DNA of 64,000 bases from Sphingorhabdus profundilacus (GCF_009769755.1 NZ_SDWJ01000001.1:62001-126000), one strand, 5' to 3'. Counted from the stretch's first letter, positions 43,220 through 52,645 are shown. The notes: a model not told the origin generated them from the letters alone. Program-made: numbers and translations.

Positions 43220-45676
43220 ATGGTTAAATCATACATCAAAACCCCGACTCTGCTGCGCGCGGCACTGTACGGAACAAGCGCCCTCGCACTTGGCATTGCT
43301 GCACCCGCCATGGCGCAGGACGCGGCAAGCGAAGATGATTCTTTTACCAATGAAATTATCGTGACCGCTCAAAAGCGGTCTCAGAATATTCAGGATGTTC
43401 CAGTTGCGGTTTCGGTCATTTCTGGCGCAGCGCTCGAGCAGCAGGGCGGCGTAAACATCGAAAACGCTCAATATCTGGTACCAAGCTTGAATTTCCGCAA
43501 ATCGGGCAGCGCGCTTAATCAGTCGCTGTATCTGCGTGGTGTTGGTACCACGACATTCTCCATCGGCGGCGAGCCATCGGTTGGCACAGTGCTCGACGGC
43601 GTCGTGCTTGCGCGTTCGGGCGAAGCGTTCAGCGACCTTGTTGATATCGAGCGCATAGAAGTTCTGCGCGGACCGCAAGGCACCTTGTTCGGCAAGAACG
43701 CCAGCGCTGGTGTCATCAACATCGTCAGCCGTCGCCCTAGCGACACTTTTGGCGCGTCCGTTGAGGGCGGTTTCTTCTTTGGGAACGGGCAGGAATACCG
43801 GGTTCGTGGCGGTGTTGATGCGCCGCTTTCAGAAAAGGTCGGTGCCCGCATTACCGGCTTCTATTCGAAATGGGATGGTAACATCCGTAACGAAACACTT
43901 GACCGGCGTGTGAACGGCTATGAACGCTATGGCTTCCGGGGCATTGTTGAAGCAAAGCCGAGTGATAATGTCACACTGACGCTGATCGGCGACTGGCGCA
44001 AATCGAATGATGATTGCTGCGCCGAAGTCATCGGCTCGCCGGCTCGCAATGCGGACAACACGGTATTTGCAACTTTCACCGCGCGTGCAGCCACCGCGCT
44101 CCCTGCGCTTCTTGGGGATCGTACCCGCAGCGTCCGCCAAAATCTTCTGACGCAGGCGTTAGAAAAGGCGTGGGGCGTCTCGTTTCAGGCGGACATCGAA
44201 TCGGACAACGGTCCTACGCTCACATCCATTACGGCCTATCGCAAATATGATAGTAACGAAGTCCGCGATGGCGATTTCCTGGCGACACCTTTTGTCGGCA
44301 TCGCACAAAGCCATGATTTTGGACCGCAAACGGGCGATACCTTCACTCAAGAATTGCGGCTGACATCGCCTGCTGGACAGTTCTTTGAATATGTCGCAGG
44401 ACTATATTACTATAACGCATCGCAAGAGCGTACATTTACCCGTGCAAACATAGCCTGCTCGGCCTCGACGCTACCGATACAAGGTGTCTTGACGCCGTGC
44501 TCGACCGCACCAGGTGCCTCGACCATTACATTTCCAATTGGCATTGCCAATTTCGGTACGACATTCAAGAACATGGCCGCTTTCGGTCAGACGACCTTGA
44601 ATTTCAGTGATAGCTTCCGCGCGATTGTCGGTCTTCGCTACACGCATGACCAACTGAACGGCTTCCACATCCGCACAACGCCAGTTCCTGGTGCGTCGCA
44701 GCCGGTTTTTGACCAAGGCGTTTATAATGAATTCATTCGCCAGCTTGGGCTTGGAGCAACTCCAGCCGCCGCACAAGCAGCAGCAGTCCTTGCCTCTAAC
44801 GGACAACCTTTCCGACAGAAGGTGACGAACAATAATATTTCAGGCAAATTCGGACTGCAATATGATCTGTCCGAAGACGTTATGGCCTATGCGTCATATT
44901 CGCGGGGTTATAAGGGGCCGGGCCTGAATATCTTTTTCAACCTCAACTCTAACGGCACACCGCCTCTCGCTGACGAAACCGGTGACAGCTATGAAGGTGG
45001 CCTCAAGACCACGTTCCTTGACGGGGCGATGACGCTGAACATTGCGGGCTATTATGCCAAGTACAAGAATTTCCAGGCGAACAATCCGGATTTCGTGCTT
45101 GGTCAGCGCGTGACGCGCTTTACCAACGCCGGTACTGTGTCGACCCGCGGCTTCGAAGCCGACTTGCTCTATCGTCCGTCCGATGATTTCACGATTTCTG
45201 GCGGTGTCGCTTACACCGATGCAAAGGTGGACAAATTCCGCCTACCGCCTGGAGCTCCGGCAACCGATGAGATTCCGGCTGGGACGGTGTTGCCATTCTC
45301 GCCGAAATGGAAAGCGTCGCTTGGCGGCAACTACACGATCCGCACCGGTGGATTTGCTGACATCGAACTTGGCGCACAAGGTTCGTATCAGACCAAGCAA
45401 TTGTCGTTGCTCGTCGCCAGCCCGCTGATCCGCGAGAACGGCACGATCAAGGCTTACGGTTTGCTTGACCTGTCAATCGCATTGGTGGGAGCCGACGACA
45501 AGTTCCGTATTTCGTTCCTCGCAAAGAATGTGCTGGATACGAGTTTTGCCGCTTCAATCGTTGATGGCGGCCCACTGTCCGGGGGCAATACTGGAAGCTC
45601 CAGCTATCGCTTCATTATTCCCCGGGAAGCTGATCGGTATTTTGGCATAAATGCCAAGATCAATTTCGGCGGTTAA
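43220..45676 (+). CDS. TonB-dependent receptor, probable sulfoquinovoside importer
   Basis: An 818-residue outer-membrane receptor with signal peptide (about 1-32, cleavage after AMA). A TonB-box/plug start follows (EIIVTAQKRSQNIQDVPVAV), then the plug domain with VEVLRGPQGTLFGKNASAGVIN and a 22-strand barrel ending in a terminal aromatic-rich strand. It belongs to the large sphingomonad receptor group. The divergent position opposite the sulfoquinovosidase operon, with a shared control region, suggests it imports sulfoquinovosides such as sulfoquinovosyl glycerol. Ligand assignment is inference. A strong terminator follows. Confidence 0.88.
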   Translation: MVKSYIKTPTLLRAALYGTSALALGIAAPAMAQDAASEDDSFTNEIIVTAQKRSQNIQDVPVAVSVISGAALEQQGGVNIENAQYLVPSLNFRKSGSALNQSLYLRGVGTTTFSIGGEPSVGTVLDGVVLARSGEAFSDLVDIERIEVLRGPQGTLFGKNASAGVINIVSRRPSDTFGASVEGGFFFGNGQEYRVRGGVDAPLSEKVGARITGFYSKWDGNIRNETLDRRVNGYERYGFRGIVEAKPSDNVTLTLIGDWRKSNDDCCAEVIGSPARNADNTVFATFTARAATALPALLGDRTRSVRQNLLTQALEKAWGVSFQADIESDNGPTLTSITAYRKYDSNEVRDGDFLATPFVGIAQSHDFGPQTGDTFTQELRLTSPAGQFFEYVAGLYYYNASQERTFTRANIACSASTLPIQGVLTPCSTAPGASTITFPIGIANFGTTFKNMAAFGQTTLNFSDSFRAIVGLRYTHDQLNGFHIRTTPVPGASQPVFDQGVYNEFIRQLGLGATPAAAQAAAVLASNGQPFRQKVTNNNISGKFGLQYDLSEDVMAYASYSRGYKGPGLNIFFNLNSNGTPPLADETGDSYEGGLKTTFLDGAMTLNIAGYYAKYKNFQANNPDFVLGQRVTRFTNAGTVSTRGFEADLLYRPSDDFTISGGVAYTDAKVDKFRLPPGAPATDEIPAGTVLPFSPKWKASLGGNYTIRTGGFADIELGAQGSYQTKQLSLLVASPLIRENGTIKAYGLLDLSIALVGADDKFRISFLAKNVLDTSFAASIVDGGPLSGGNTGSSSYRFIIPREADRYFGINAKINFGG

Positions 45677-45698
45677 ATAACCTGCTAATTTACGAAAA

Positions 45699-45735
45699 GG
45701 GGCTGGAATCCAAATCGGGTTCCGGCCCTTTTTTT
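45699..45735 (+). terminator. Intrinsic terminator of the TonB-receptor gene
   Basis: GGGGCTGGAATCC (45699-45711) pairs with GGGTTCCGGCCC (45717-45728), then seven T residues. Confidence 0.9.
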
Positions 45736-45956
45736 GTCAATTTTTTGGGGGGGTAACCAGGACGGGTGGTGCGAGACCAGTAGCAAACCACCCGTCCTTG
45801 TTTGTGGGGTGTTGAACAATATTAGATATGCACCCGTCGTGCCAATTCTACATCTCCTATTATAAACAGGAACATAGGTGGTTACTGCGGTATTAACCAT
45901 GTTGGCCGCTGTAAAGAAGTTCGACAAAATGCCGACGGGTGCGGACAAACAGCGTT

Positions 45957-45987
45957 TACATCTGTAATCGAATCGATTACGTCTGTA
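45957..45987. promoter_or_regulatory. Tandem BlaI-like operator boxes
   Basis: TACATCTGTA at 45957-45966 and TACGTCTGTA at 45978-45987 are 21 bp apart (two helical turns) and sit 16-46 bp before blaI. A perfect inverted repeat, GTAATCGA-A-TCGATTAC, spans 45964-45980. BlaI/MecI dimers bind TACA...TGTA dyads, so autoregulation is expected. Confidence 0.65.
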
Positions 45988-46002
45988 GTCGGAGAATATG
46001 CA

Positions 46003-46374
46003 ATGACCATTGAACGTATTAGTGACGCAGAACTGACGGTATTGGAAATCCTGTGGGAACAGGCGCCGCTGACCGCGACCGAAGTGGCGGAACGGATTCC
46101 GGCGGATCGTGACTGGTCCTTGCCGACGGTCAAGACGCTGCTGTCGCGCCTGCTGGCCAAGGCGGCGGTTGAACATCGCGCCGATGGCCGCCGTTTCCTC
46201 TATTCGCCACTGGTGGAGCGGGAGGATTATGTGTCCCATGAATCCAGGCGGCTGGTCGACCGGCTGTTCGGCGGCAAGTTCATGCCGCTGGTCGCGCATC
46301 TCGCCGAGCAGGAAAAGCTGAGCGATGCGGACATTTCCGAGATTGAGAGATTGCTGAGGGAGATGAAGTCATGA
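46003..46374 (+). CDS. BlaI/MecI/CopY-family repressor
   Basis: A 123-residue winged-helix protein. ISDAELTVLEILWEQAPLTATEVAERI and WSLPTVKTLLSRLLAKAAVEHRADG form the DNA-binding domain, and the C-terminal helices (HLAEQEKLSDADISEIERLLREM) the dimer interface. Such repressors are inactivated when a partner M56 membrane protease signals. Its stop overlaps the M56 gene by 4 bp, and two operator boxes lie upstream. A sphingomonad BlaI pair like this need not control a beta-lactamase, and none is seen here. Confidence 0.92.
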   Translation: MTIERISDAELTVLEILWEQAPLTATEVAERIPADRDWSLPTVKTLLSRLLAKAAVEHRADGRRFLYSPLVEREDYVSHESRRLVDRLFGGKFMPLVAHLAEQEKLSDADISEIERLLREMKS

Positions 46375-47987
46375 GCGTTGAATTCAGTCAGGCATGGCTG
46401 GTCGACAGCTTGTTGGTAACAACATTGCTGATGGCCGCAATATTATGTGTCCGCAAACCGGTTGCCAAGCTTTTCGGCCCCGGCGTCGCCTACGCCCTCT
46501 GGCTCGTCCCCGCCGCCCGCCTTTTGATGCCCAGCCTTGAGGGCGAACCTGTGGTTTTGGCGGAAAACAGCCATTCCATCAGCGATACCGTCCGCCATTC
46601 GGTCCTGGCCCAAATACCGTCGGAAGCTTCAGCCGAATTAACAAGTTCGGCAAGCAGCGTCGTTCCGGCGATTGATTTCCTGGCATTGGGCATTACATTC
46701 TGGCTGGGCGGTGCGGTACTGTTTTTCATCATCCAGATGATCCGCTACGCCTCAATGCGCGACGACCTCCTCGCCGAGGCCGAGGAAATCGCGCAGATCG
46801 ACGGCGTTAAAGTGGTGGCGTCCGACCTCGTCGCCGGACCACTCGCCTTTGGCCTGTTCAAACGCTACATCGCCGTGCCGCTGGACTTTACCAAAAGCTA
46901 TTCCCCGGCAGAACGCGAACTCGCACTGGCCCATGAAATGGCGCACCACAAATCGGGCGATCTCTTCGCCAATCTGGTCGCCTTCATCATCCTTTGCCTG
47001 CAATGGTTCAATCCCATCGCCTGGATGAGCTGGAACGCATTCCGCTTCGATCAGGAAGCCGCCTGCGATGCCCGCGTTCTCGCCGGAAAGGGCGCAGAAG
47101 TGCGCGCCATTTACGGACAGGCGCTGGCGCGCACCGCCTTTGACGGCGTGCCAACATTCGCAACGGCGCTCAATTCGCCCAAAACCATCATAGAAAGATT
47201 AAGGAGGCTCACCATGAAGGATGCCAGCAATAAGCGGCGCATGTTCGGCAAAGTCGGCGTTATTGCGTCCGCCGCACTTATTCTGCCGCTGACCGCGACG
47301 GTCGTGCCGGCTGTAGTTGCTCAGGAGGCAGCAACGCCGGCAGACGGAGATTCAAAGCCCGACGTGGTTGATAAAAAGATCAAGGTCATGATGATCAAGA
47401 AGTCGGACGGTAAAACGGTTGACGTGATTGCGCATGACGGCGACGGCAAGGAAGTTACCAAAGTCGAACGAGACGGCAGGACCTTCATATTCCGCACCGA
47501 CAAGAAACTGTCGGAAAACGAAGTTGAAAAAATGGTTTCGGAGGCTGAGAAGTCTGCAGCCGATGCAGAAAAACAGTTTGGTGAACAGGGTCAGGGGAAG
47601 GCCGTAAAAATTGTGCGGGTAAATAAAGACCGCAAGCTGGTTGATGAGGATGACGATGCTGTGCACTTTAGCGTCGACCAATTGGAAATCAGTTCGTACA
47701 TCCCCGAAATCGACATCCGTGAAGTTACGATGGGCTGTAAAGAAGGCCAGCCAGTCACAACTGACGTGATCGGTTTTGACGGCAAGAACAAATCTAAGAT
47801 CAAGCTCGTGTTATGTGGCAAGGGTCAGGCAAAAATCGCACGTGCGTCCGCGATAGAAGGTCTGCGTGACGCACGCGAAAATGTTCGGAATGATGCCGAC
47901 ATTCCCGAAAGCGTTCGCAAGGATGTAGTTGAAAAGCTCGAAGAACAAATTCGCAAGCTGGAGGCCGAAGCCGAAAAAGCTGGCTAA
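46371..47987 (+). CDS. M56 (BlaR1-like) antirepressor protease with non-penicillin sensor
   Basis: A 538-residue membrane protein. Four N-terminal helices surround a cytosolic gluzincin domain with His188-Glu-Met-Ala-His192 and a downstream ENxxD-type region (FDQEAACDARVL). After a transmembrane segment near 285-310, the C-terminal 225 residues are a charged exported domain, rich in Lys, Asp and Glu, with one Cys pair (VTMGCKEG, KLVLCGKG) and a final coiled-coil. The penicillin-binding sensor of true BlaR1/MecR1 is absent, so the signal is something else. The start overlaps blaI (ATGA). Confidence 0.85.
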   Translation: MSVEFSQAWLVDSLLVTTLLMAAILCVRKPVAKLFGPGVAYALWLVPAARLLMPSLEGEPVVLAENSHSISDTVRHSVLAQIPSEASAELTSSASSVVPAIDFLALGITFWLGGAVLFFIIQMIRYASMRDDLLAEAEEIAQIDGVKVVASDLVAGPLAFGLFKRYIAVPLDFTKSYSPAERELALAHEMAHHKSGDLFANLVAFIILCLQWFNPIAWMSWNAFRFDQEAACDARVLAGKGAEVRAIYGQALARTAFDGVPTFATALNSPKTIIERLRRLTMKDASNKRRMFGKVGVIASAALILPLTATVVPAVVAQEAATPADGDSKPDVVDKKIKVMMIKKSDGKTVDVIAHDGDGKEVTKVERDGRTFIFRTDKKLSENEVEKMVSEAEKSAADAEKQFGEQGQGKAVKIVRVNKDRKLVDEDDDAVHFSVDQLEISSYIPEIDIREVTMGCKEGQPVTTDVIGFDGKNKSKIKLVLCGKGQAKIARASAIEGLRDARENVRNDADIPESVRKDVVEKLEEQIRKLEAEAEKAG

Positions 47988-48031
47988 GCGCACTCGAAAC
48001 AACCAGCTCCCCAGCTATGTTTCGATAATTC

Positions 48032-48061
48032 GGGCGGTTTCTTTGGAGGCCGCCCTTTTTC
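48032..48061 (+). terminator. Intrinsic terminator after the M56 gene
   Basis: GGGCGG (48032-48037) pairs with CCGCCC (48050-48055), loop of 12 bases, then a T run. Confidence 0.75.
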
Positions 48062-48090
48062 TTTCATGCTGGATGCGCCATATCAGTCCA

Positions 48091-49017
48091 ATGAACGACT
48101 GGCCCGATACGATCACTGCAGGAGAAACCGAACGCCACGAGCCACTTGTGCGCCGCGTGTTAGCACCCAATCCCTCGCCTTATACCTATACGGGCACGCA
48201 AACTTGGCTGGTGGGCGCTGGCGACGATGTGGCGATCATTGACCCTGGACCCGTTGGAAGCGGCCAGAGTATTGGCGATCCAGCTGACATCAATGGTGAG
48301 GGCCATGTCGAGGCGATTTTGCGCGCCATAGGTGGCAAGACTGTGTCCGCGATTTTATGCACACACACCCACCGCGACCATTCACCGGCCGCTGCGCCGC
48401 TTAAGATCGCGACTGGTGCCCCGGTTATAGGATGTGCACCACTGGTCTTGAAGGATGACGGCCCACGGGCGGATAGCGCCTTTGACCCCGATTATGCACC
48501 CGACCAAATATTGACCGATGGCGAACGGATTTCGGGGGACGGCTGGACGATCGAGGCGGTTGCAACGCCGGGGCATACGTCCAACCATCTATGCTATTCG
48601 CTCATCGAAAGCGGCGCCCTGTTTACAGGCGACCATGTTATGAAATGGTCGACCAGCGTTGTCAGCCCACCCGACGGCGACATGAGCGCCTATATGGCTA
48701 GCCTACAAAAATTATATGATCGCGACGACCGCGTCTATTATCCGGCGCACGGCCCTGCGGTCGAAAATCCCCGTCAACTGGTGCGCGGTATGATCGGCCA
48801 TAGACGGCAACGTGAACGGCAAATCGTCAAACTGCTCGAAGCCGGGCAAGGGCATATTCCCGCCATGGTCGCCGTCATGTATAAAGGTCTAGATCCGCGG
48901 CTCACAGGGGCGGCAGGACGTTCAGTGCTGGCGCATCTGGTAGATCTGCAAAATCGAGGAGAGGTCATGATGCGCGGCGATCTCTGGCAACTTTCAGGCA
49001 ATCCACCGGCCGCTTGA
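48091..49017 (+). CDS. MBL-fold hydrolase, LACTB2-like
   Basis: A 308-residue metallo-beta-lactamase-fold enzyme. THTHRDH at 91-97 is the dinuclear zinc motif; further ligands lie in ATPGHTSNH and FTGDHVM, and the C-terminal winged-helix-like region (GHRRQRERQIVKLLEAG) is typical of LACTB2-type proteins, which cleave RNA or small esters and not beta-lactams. There is no signal peptide, so it is cytosolic. The start at 48091 is preferred since upstream codons overlap the M56 gene and the terminator. Confidence 0.85.
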   Translation: MNDWPDTITAGETERHEPLVRRVLAPNPSPYTYTGTQTWLVGAGDDVAIIDPGPVGSGQSIGDPADINGEGHVEAILRAIGGKTVSAILCTHTHRDHSPAAAPLKIATGAPVIGCAPLVLKDDGPRADSAFDPDYAPDQILTDGERISGDGWTIEAVATPGHTSNHLCYSLIESGALFTGDHVMKWSTSVVSPPDGDMSAYMASLQKLYDRDDRVYYPAHGPAVENPRQLVRGMIGHRRQRERQIVKLLEAGQGHIPAMVAVMYKGLDPRLTGAAGRSVLAHLVDLQNRGEVMMRGDLWQLSGNPPAA

Positions 49018-49077
49018 GCTTTCGGCTATCGGGTGTTAAAACCCCGCTTGGGTCAGCGATTATATCGGGAGGGATAT

Positions 49078-49854
49078 ATGGCAACAATTGCGCCAGCGGC
49101 CCAGGCTGCAATCAGTGATGACCGTTTTTTCATGCGGATGGCAATTGTCATCGCGTTTACAATCATTTCCGGTTTCGTTTTGCATTTCGCCATGGGGCGG
49201 TCGTCGTTCGGCGCCCGTCCACTGGTTCATGTCCATGGACTGGCTTTTATGGGCTGGGTGGCTCTGTTCCTGACCCAAGTGCGGTTGGCAACTGGCGGAT
49301 CGCTGGCCCTGCACCGGCGCCTCGGTTGGTTTGCGGCAGGTTGGGCCTGTGTTCTGGTCATTATGGGATTAGCGATAACAGTCGATGTTGCCCAGCGCGG
49401 TAGCACGCCCTTTTTCTTTCTGCCGCAACATTTCCTGATTGCAAACCCGATGACAATGCTTTGCTTTGTTGTTCTCACGACCGCTGCGATCCGTATGCGT
49501 CGCAACACCGACTGGCACAAAAGGCTGCACTTATGTGCGACAATCTCGATCGTCGGTCCAGGGCTCGGGCGGTTGCTGCCTTTGCCGCTGATGGGGCCTT
49601 ATTCGTTCGACATAGTCATATTCGTTTCCTTGCTATTCCCGGTCGCAGGTATGTTCCGCGATTGGCGGCAAAGCGGCAAGGTTCATTCCGCATGGCTTTG
49701 GGGCGCATTCGCTATCTTCTTGATCGTACCGGCGTCGCAGATCATCGCGTGGTCGCCCGTTGGGGATTTGGTTTATGCTACAGTGACCGAAGGGCATCCC
49801 GGTGCAAAAGTACCCGGTCTTGAATTCCCACCTCCGCCGCCGATGCCCAAATAA
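49078..49854 (+). CDS. Multi-pass membrane protein, unknown
   Basis: A 258-residue protein with about seven hydrophobic helices and several conserved-looking histidines (PLVHVHGLAF, LHRRLGW, WHKRLHL, FFLPQHF). Paired His residues in helices recall heme-binding b-type membrane proteins, but I cannot place it in a named family. GGGAGGG precedes the ATG at 49078; an in-frame start at 49033 is less likely. It ends in a PPPPPMPK tail. It is followed 84 bp later by nadA. Confidence 0.6.
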   Translation: MATIAPAAQAAISDDRFFMRMAIVIAFTIISGFVLHFAMGRSSFGARPLVHVHGLAFMGWVALFLTQVRLATGGSLALHRRLGWFAAGWACVLVIMGLAITVDVAQRGSTPFFFLPQHFLIANPMTMLCFVVLTTAAIRMRRNTDWHKRLHLCATISIVGPGLGRLLPLPLMGPYSFDIVIFVSLLFPVAGMFRDWRQSGKVHSAWLWGAFAIFLIVPASQIIAWSPVGDLVYATVTEGHPGAKVPGLEFPPPPPMPK

Positions 49855-49938
49855 TGTCCGTGGACCATATTTGTATGGTGGACGCGCATATTGGCGACGC
49901 TTATTGCATAGGCGAACTTGAATAACTGGATACCCATT

Positions 49939-50928
49939 ATGAACGCCCCTATCCGAGAAAATCTGCAAGCTGTAGACCTGCTTGGCGAAATCAAGCGGCT
50001 GAAGGCGGAACGTAATGCCGTCATCTTGGCGCATTATTATCAAAAACCAGAAATACAGGATCTGGCCGATTTCGTGGGCGATAGCCTTGAACTGAGCAAA
50101 CGGGCCGCCGAAACCAATGCCGATGTAATCGCCTTTTGCGGGGTCAAGTTCATGGCAGAAACCGCAAAAATCCTAAGTCCGCAAAAGACCGTGATTTTGC
50201 CGGATATGGCTGCAGGTTGTTCTTTGGAGGATGCTTGCCCGCCGGGTAAATTCAGGGCGTTCCGTGCAGCGCACCCAGACCATATCGCCTTGACTTATAT
50301 AAACTGCTCTGCCGAGGTGAAGGCATTGTCCGACATCATCGTGACGAGCAGCAGCGCCGAAACCATCCTCGCACAAATCCCGCCCGAACAAAAAATCATT
50401 TTCGGACCGGACCGGCATCTGGGAGGCTATTTATCGCGCAAGTTTAACCGCGAAATGCTGCTTTGGCCCGGTGTTTGCATTGTTCACGAAGCGTTTAGCG
50501 AGACCGAGCTGCTGAAGTTAAAGACCCAACATCCCGGTGTACCCGTCGCAGCACATCCCGAATGTCCTCCGCACATCATCGATCATGCAGATTATGTCGG
50601 ATCCACTAGTGGCATATTGCAATTCGCCAAGACAATGGACGGCGATACGTTGATCGTCGCGACCGAACCGCATATCATTCATCAGATGGAAAAGGCGGAG
50701 CCGACCAAGACGTTTATTGGTGCGCCCGGTGCCGATGGCAATTGTGCATGCAATATCTGCCCCTATATGGCGCTGAATACAATGGAGAAATTATATTTGG
50801 CTCTGCGCGACCTGCAGCCACAAATCGAGATGGATGAAACCATAAGACTTGCGGCCAAGAAAAGTCTGGACCGAATGCTTGAAATGGCGAGCGGCACCCT
50901 CGGCAAAGGAGATTTGGGACGGGCGTGA
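49939..50928 (+). CDS. nadA: Quinolinate synthase
   Basis: A 329-residue enzyme of de novo NAD synthesis that condenses iminoaspartate with dihydroxyacetone phosphate. NAVILAHYYQ and GDSLELSK are substrate motifs, and the three cysteines that hold the [4Fe-4S] cluster are visible in CGVKFM, in the middle region and in CNICPYMALN. It is the shorter form without the N-terminal extension. The ATG at 49939 is preferred to a TTG at 49918. nadC follows after 138 bp; nadB is not in the window. Confidence 0.95.
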   Translation: MNAPIRENLQAVDLLGEIKRLKAERNAVILAHYYQKPEIQDLADFVGDSLELSKRAAETNADVIAFCGVKFMAETAKILSPQKTVILPDMAAGCSLEDACPPGKFRAFRAAHPDHIALTYINCSAEVKALSDIIVTSSSAETILAQIPPEQKIIFGPDRHLGGYLSRKFNREMLLWPGVCIVHEAFSETELLKLKTQHPGVPVAAHPECPPHIIDHADYVGSTSGILQFAKTMDGDTLIVATEPHIIHQMEKAEPTKTFIGAPGADGNCACNICPYMALNTMEKLYLALRDLQPQIEMDETIRLAAKKSLDRMLEMASGTLGKGDLGRA

Positions 50929-51066
50929 GTTTGGTATCAACAGCGTAGTTAATCTGCTTTGCCAGATTCTATGCTTTGGCCTATCGGGACCTCTCTATTT
51001 CTGACAGAATTCCGGTTTAGAATGTATATTACGATAAAAAATGCACCATCATCGCCAGGCCCTATC

Positions 51067-51915
51067 ATGAAATTCGCCCTTAAAGATTTTCACACACGGA
51101 CATTTGTTGCTGCTACCCTGTCAGAGGATTTGGGGCCTACGGGACGCGACATTACTTCGGAAAGTGTTATTCCGTCCGATGTTAGATTTGCTGGAGTGAT
51201 GGGTAGTCGTGACCCGATTGTCGTTGTCGGCTTGCCTATTGCAGAGGCATTTTTCAAACATCTCGATTCCGGTATGACGGTAGAAATATTGGCGGACGAA
51301 GGGCAGCAAGTTGCATCGGGAACTGATCTGATGTGGTTAAAAGGGCGCGCGCGCGCCATGCTGACTGCTGAGCGTTCGGCCCTTAATACGGTGCAGCATT
51401 TGTCAGGTATTGCGACCATGACACGCAAATATGTCGACGCGATTGCCGGAACCGGATGCAAGTTGCTTGATACCCGCAAGACGATCCCCGGTCTCCGCAT
51501 CCTTGAAAAATATGCAACGCGCATGGGCGGTGCGACCAATCACCGGATGGGGTTATGGGACGGGGCCATGATTAAGGATAATCATGTTGCGGTCGCTGGC
51601 GGCGTTGAGGAAGCGGTACGCCGCGCAAAAGAAGCAGGGATTGCTGAAATCATTCTGGAAGTTGATCGCCTATCCCAAATCGAACCCGGCATGGCTGCCG
51701 GGGCGACCCATTTGCTGCTTGATAACATGGATATCGACGAATTGGCCGAGGCAGTATCGCTGGTGGCCGGGCGTGTACCGACAGAAGCTTCGGGCGGTGT
51801 CACTTTGGAAACAATCCGCGCCAAGGCTGAAACAGGGGTTACTTACATTTCGGTAGGCCGTTTAACGCAAAGTGCGCCAGCGGCCGATATAGGGCTGGAT
51901 TTTGCGCAGACATAA
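51067..51915 (+). CDS. nadC: Nicotinate-nucleotide pyrophosphorylase (quinolinate phosphoribosyltransferase)
   Basis: A 282-residue enzyme that converts quinolinate and PRPP to nicotinate mononucleotide, the step after NadA. Key blocks are present: TAERSALNTVQHLSGIAT, DTRKTIPGLRILEKYA, RMGLWDGAMIKDNH and EASGGVTLETIR. It starts at ATG 51067; the frame is open to 50959. It overlaps the frame of the RNase T2 gene only at its very end. Confidence 0.95.
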   Translation: MKFALKDFHTRTFVAATLSEDLGPTGRDITSESVIPSDVRFAGVMGSRDPIVVVGLPIAEAFFKHLDSGMTVEILADEGQQVASGTDLMWLKGRARAMLTAERSALNTVQHLSGIATMTRKYVDAIAGTGCKLLDTRKTIPGLRILEKYATRMGGATNHRMGLWDGAMIKDNHVAVAGGVEEAVRRAKEAGIAEIILEVDRLSQIEPGMAAGATHLLLDNMDIDELAEAVSLVAGRVPTEASGGVTLETIRAKAETGVTYISVGRLTQSAPAADIGLDFAQT

Positions 51916-51925
51916 CCCCGTGCAG

Positions 51926-52645
51926 ATGGGCTTTGCGTTTATGGCGGTGGTCGCATTGTTTTCAGCGACCCCTTCTATTGCACAAGCATGGCAATGTCGT
52001 GCGCCGAAATACCTGCCGCGTCCAGCATTGGAATTGCCTGGACCCGGGCAGATACGCCGGACTTCGATTGGCGGCTATACACTCGCCCTAAGTTGGAGCC
52101 GGGAATATTGCCGCGGTCGTGACCGTGATCCGGTAATGCGCTTTCAATGTTCGGGCGAGATCGGCGATTTCGGATTTGTGCTGCATGGTCTATGGCCGGA
52201 AAGTAACGGCCCGAACTATCCGCAATATTGCCGCAAAGTCGGCGTCCTGCGTCGTGAAATCATAAGTCGAAACATTTGCATGACCCCAACACCGCAGCTT
52301 TTGCAGCATGAATGGGCCAAGCATGGAACCTGCATGGCGAAAACACCCGATGCGTATTTCGGGGCGGCCAGGCTCCTGTTCAACGCGGTGCAATTTCCCG
52401 ACATGGACCGGCTTTCGCGGCAAGTCGAACGCGGAACGCCATTGACAGCCGCTGGATTAGCTCAGGCTTTTGCGGATATTAATGACGGCCTTCCTGCCCA
52501 TTCGGTGAAAGTCATTACGAATGGCAAAGGGTGGCTGCAAGAAGTGCGTATATGTTTGGGCAAAGATTTAAAGCCGCGCAGGTGCCCGCGCTATGCCCAA
52601 GGTTTAGCGGAACCTTCGGCAATCAAAGTCTGGCGGGGACGTTAA
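51926..52645 (+). CDS. Ribonuclease T2 family protein
   Basis: A 239-residue secreted endoribonuclease with a signal peptide (cleavage after AQA near 20). The two catalytic segments are intact: FVLHGLWPES (CAS I His) and HEWAKHGTCM (CAS II His, Glu, Lys, His). Such enzymes degrade RNA in the periplasm or outside, for phosphate and nucleotide scavenging. The start is uncertain among ATG 51926, GTG 51920 and a TTG at 51902. It immediately follows nadC and may share its transcript. It converges on the DUF4112 gene with a 4-bp overlap. Confidence 0.92.
   Translation: MGFAFMAVVALFSATPSIAQAWQCRAPKYLPRPALELPGPGQIRRTSIGGYTLALSWSREYCRGRDRDPVMRFQCSGEIGDFGFVLHGLWPESNGPNYPQYCRKVGVLRREIISRNICMTPTPQLLQHEWAKHGTCMAKTPDAYFGAARLLFNAVQFPDMDRLSRQVERGTPLTAAGLAQAFADINDGLPAHSVKVITNGKGWLQEVRICLGKDLKPRRCPRYAQGLAEPSAIKVWRGR

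Noticed and set aside
48091-49017. MBL-fold gene as the beta-lactamase controlled by the BlaI pair
   Set aside because: No signal peptide, LACTB2-like pattern, and a terminator separates it from the BlaI/M56 unit.
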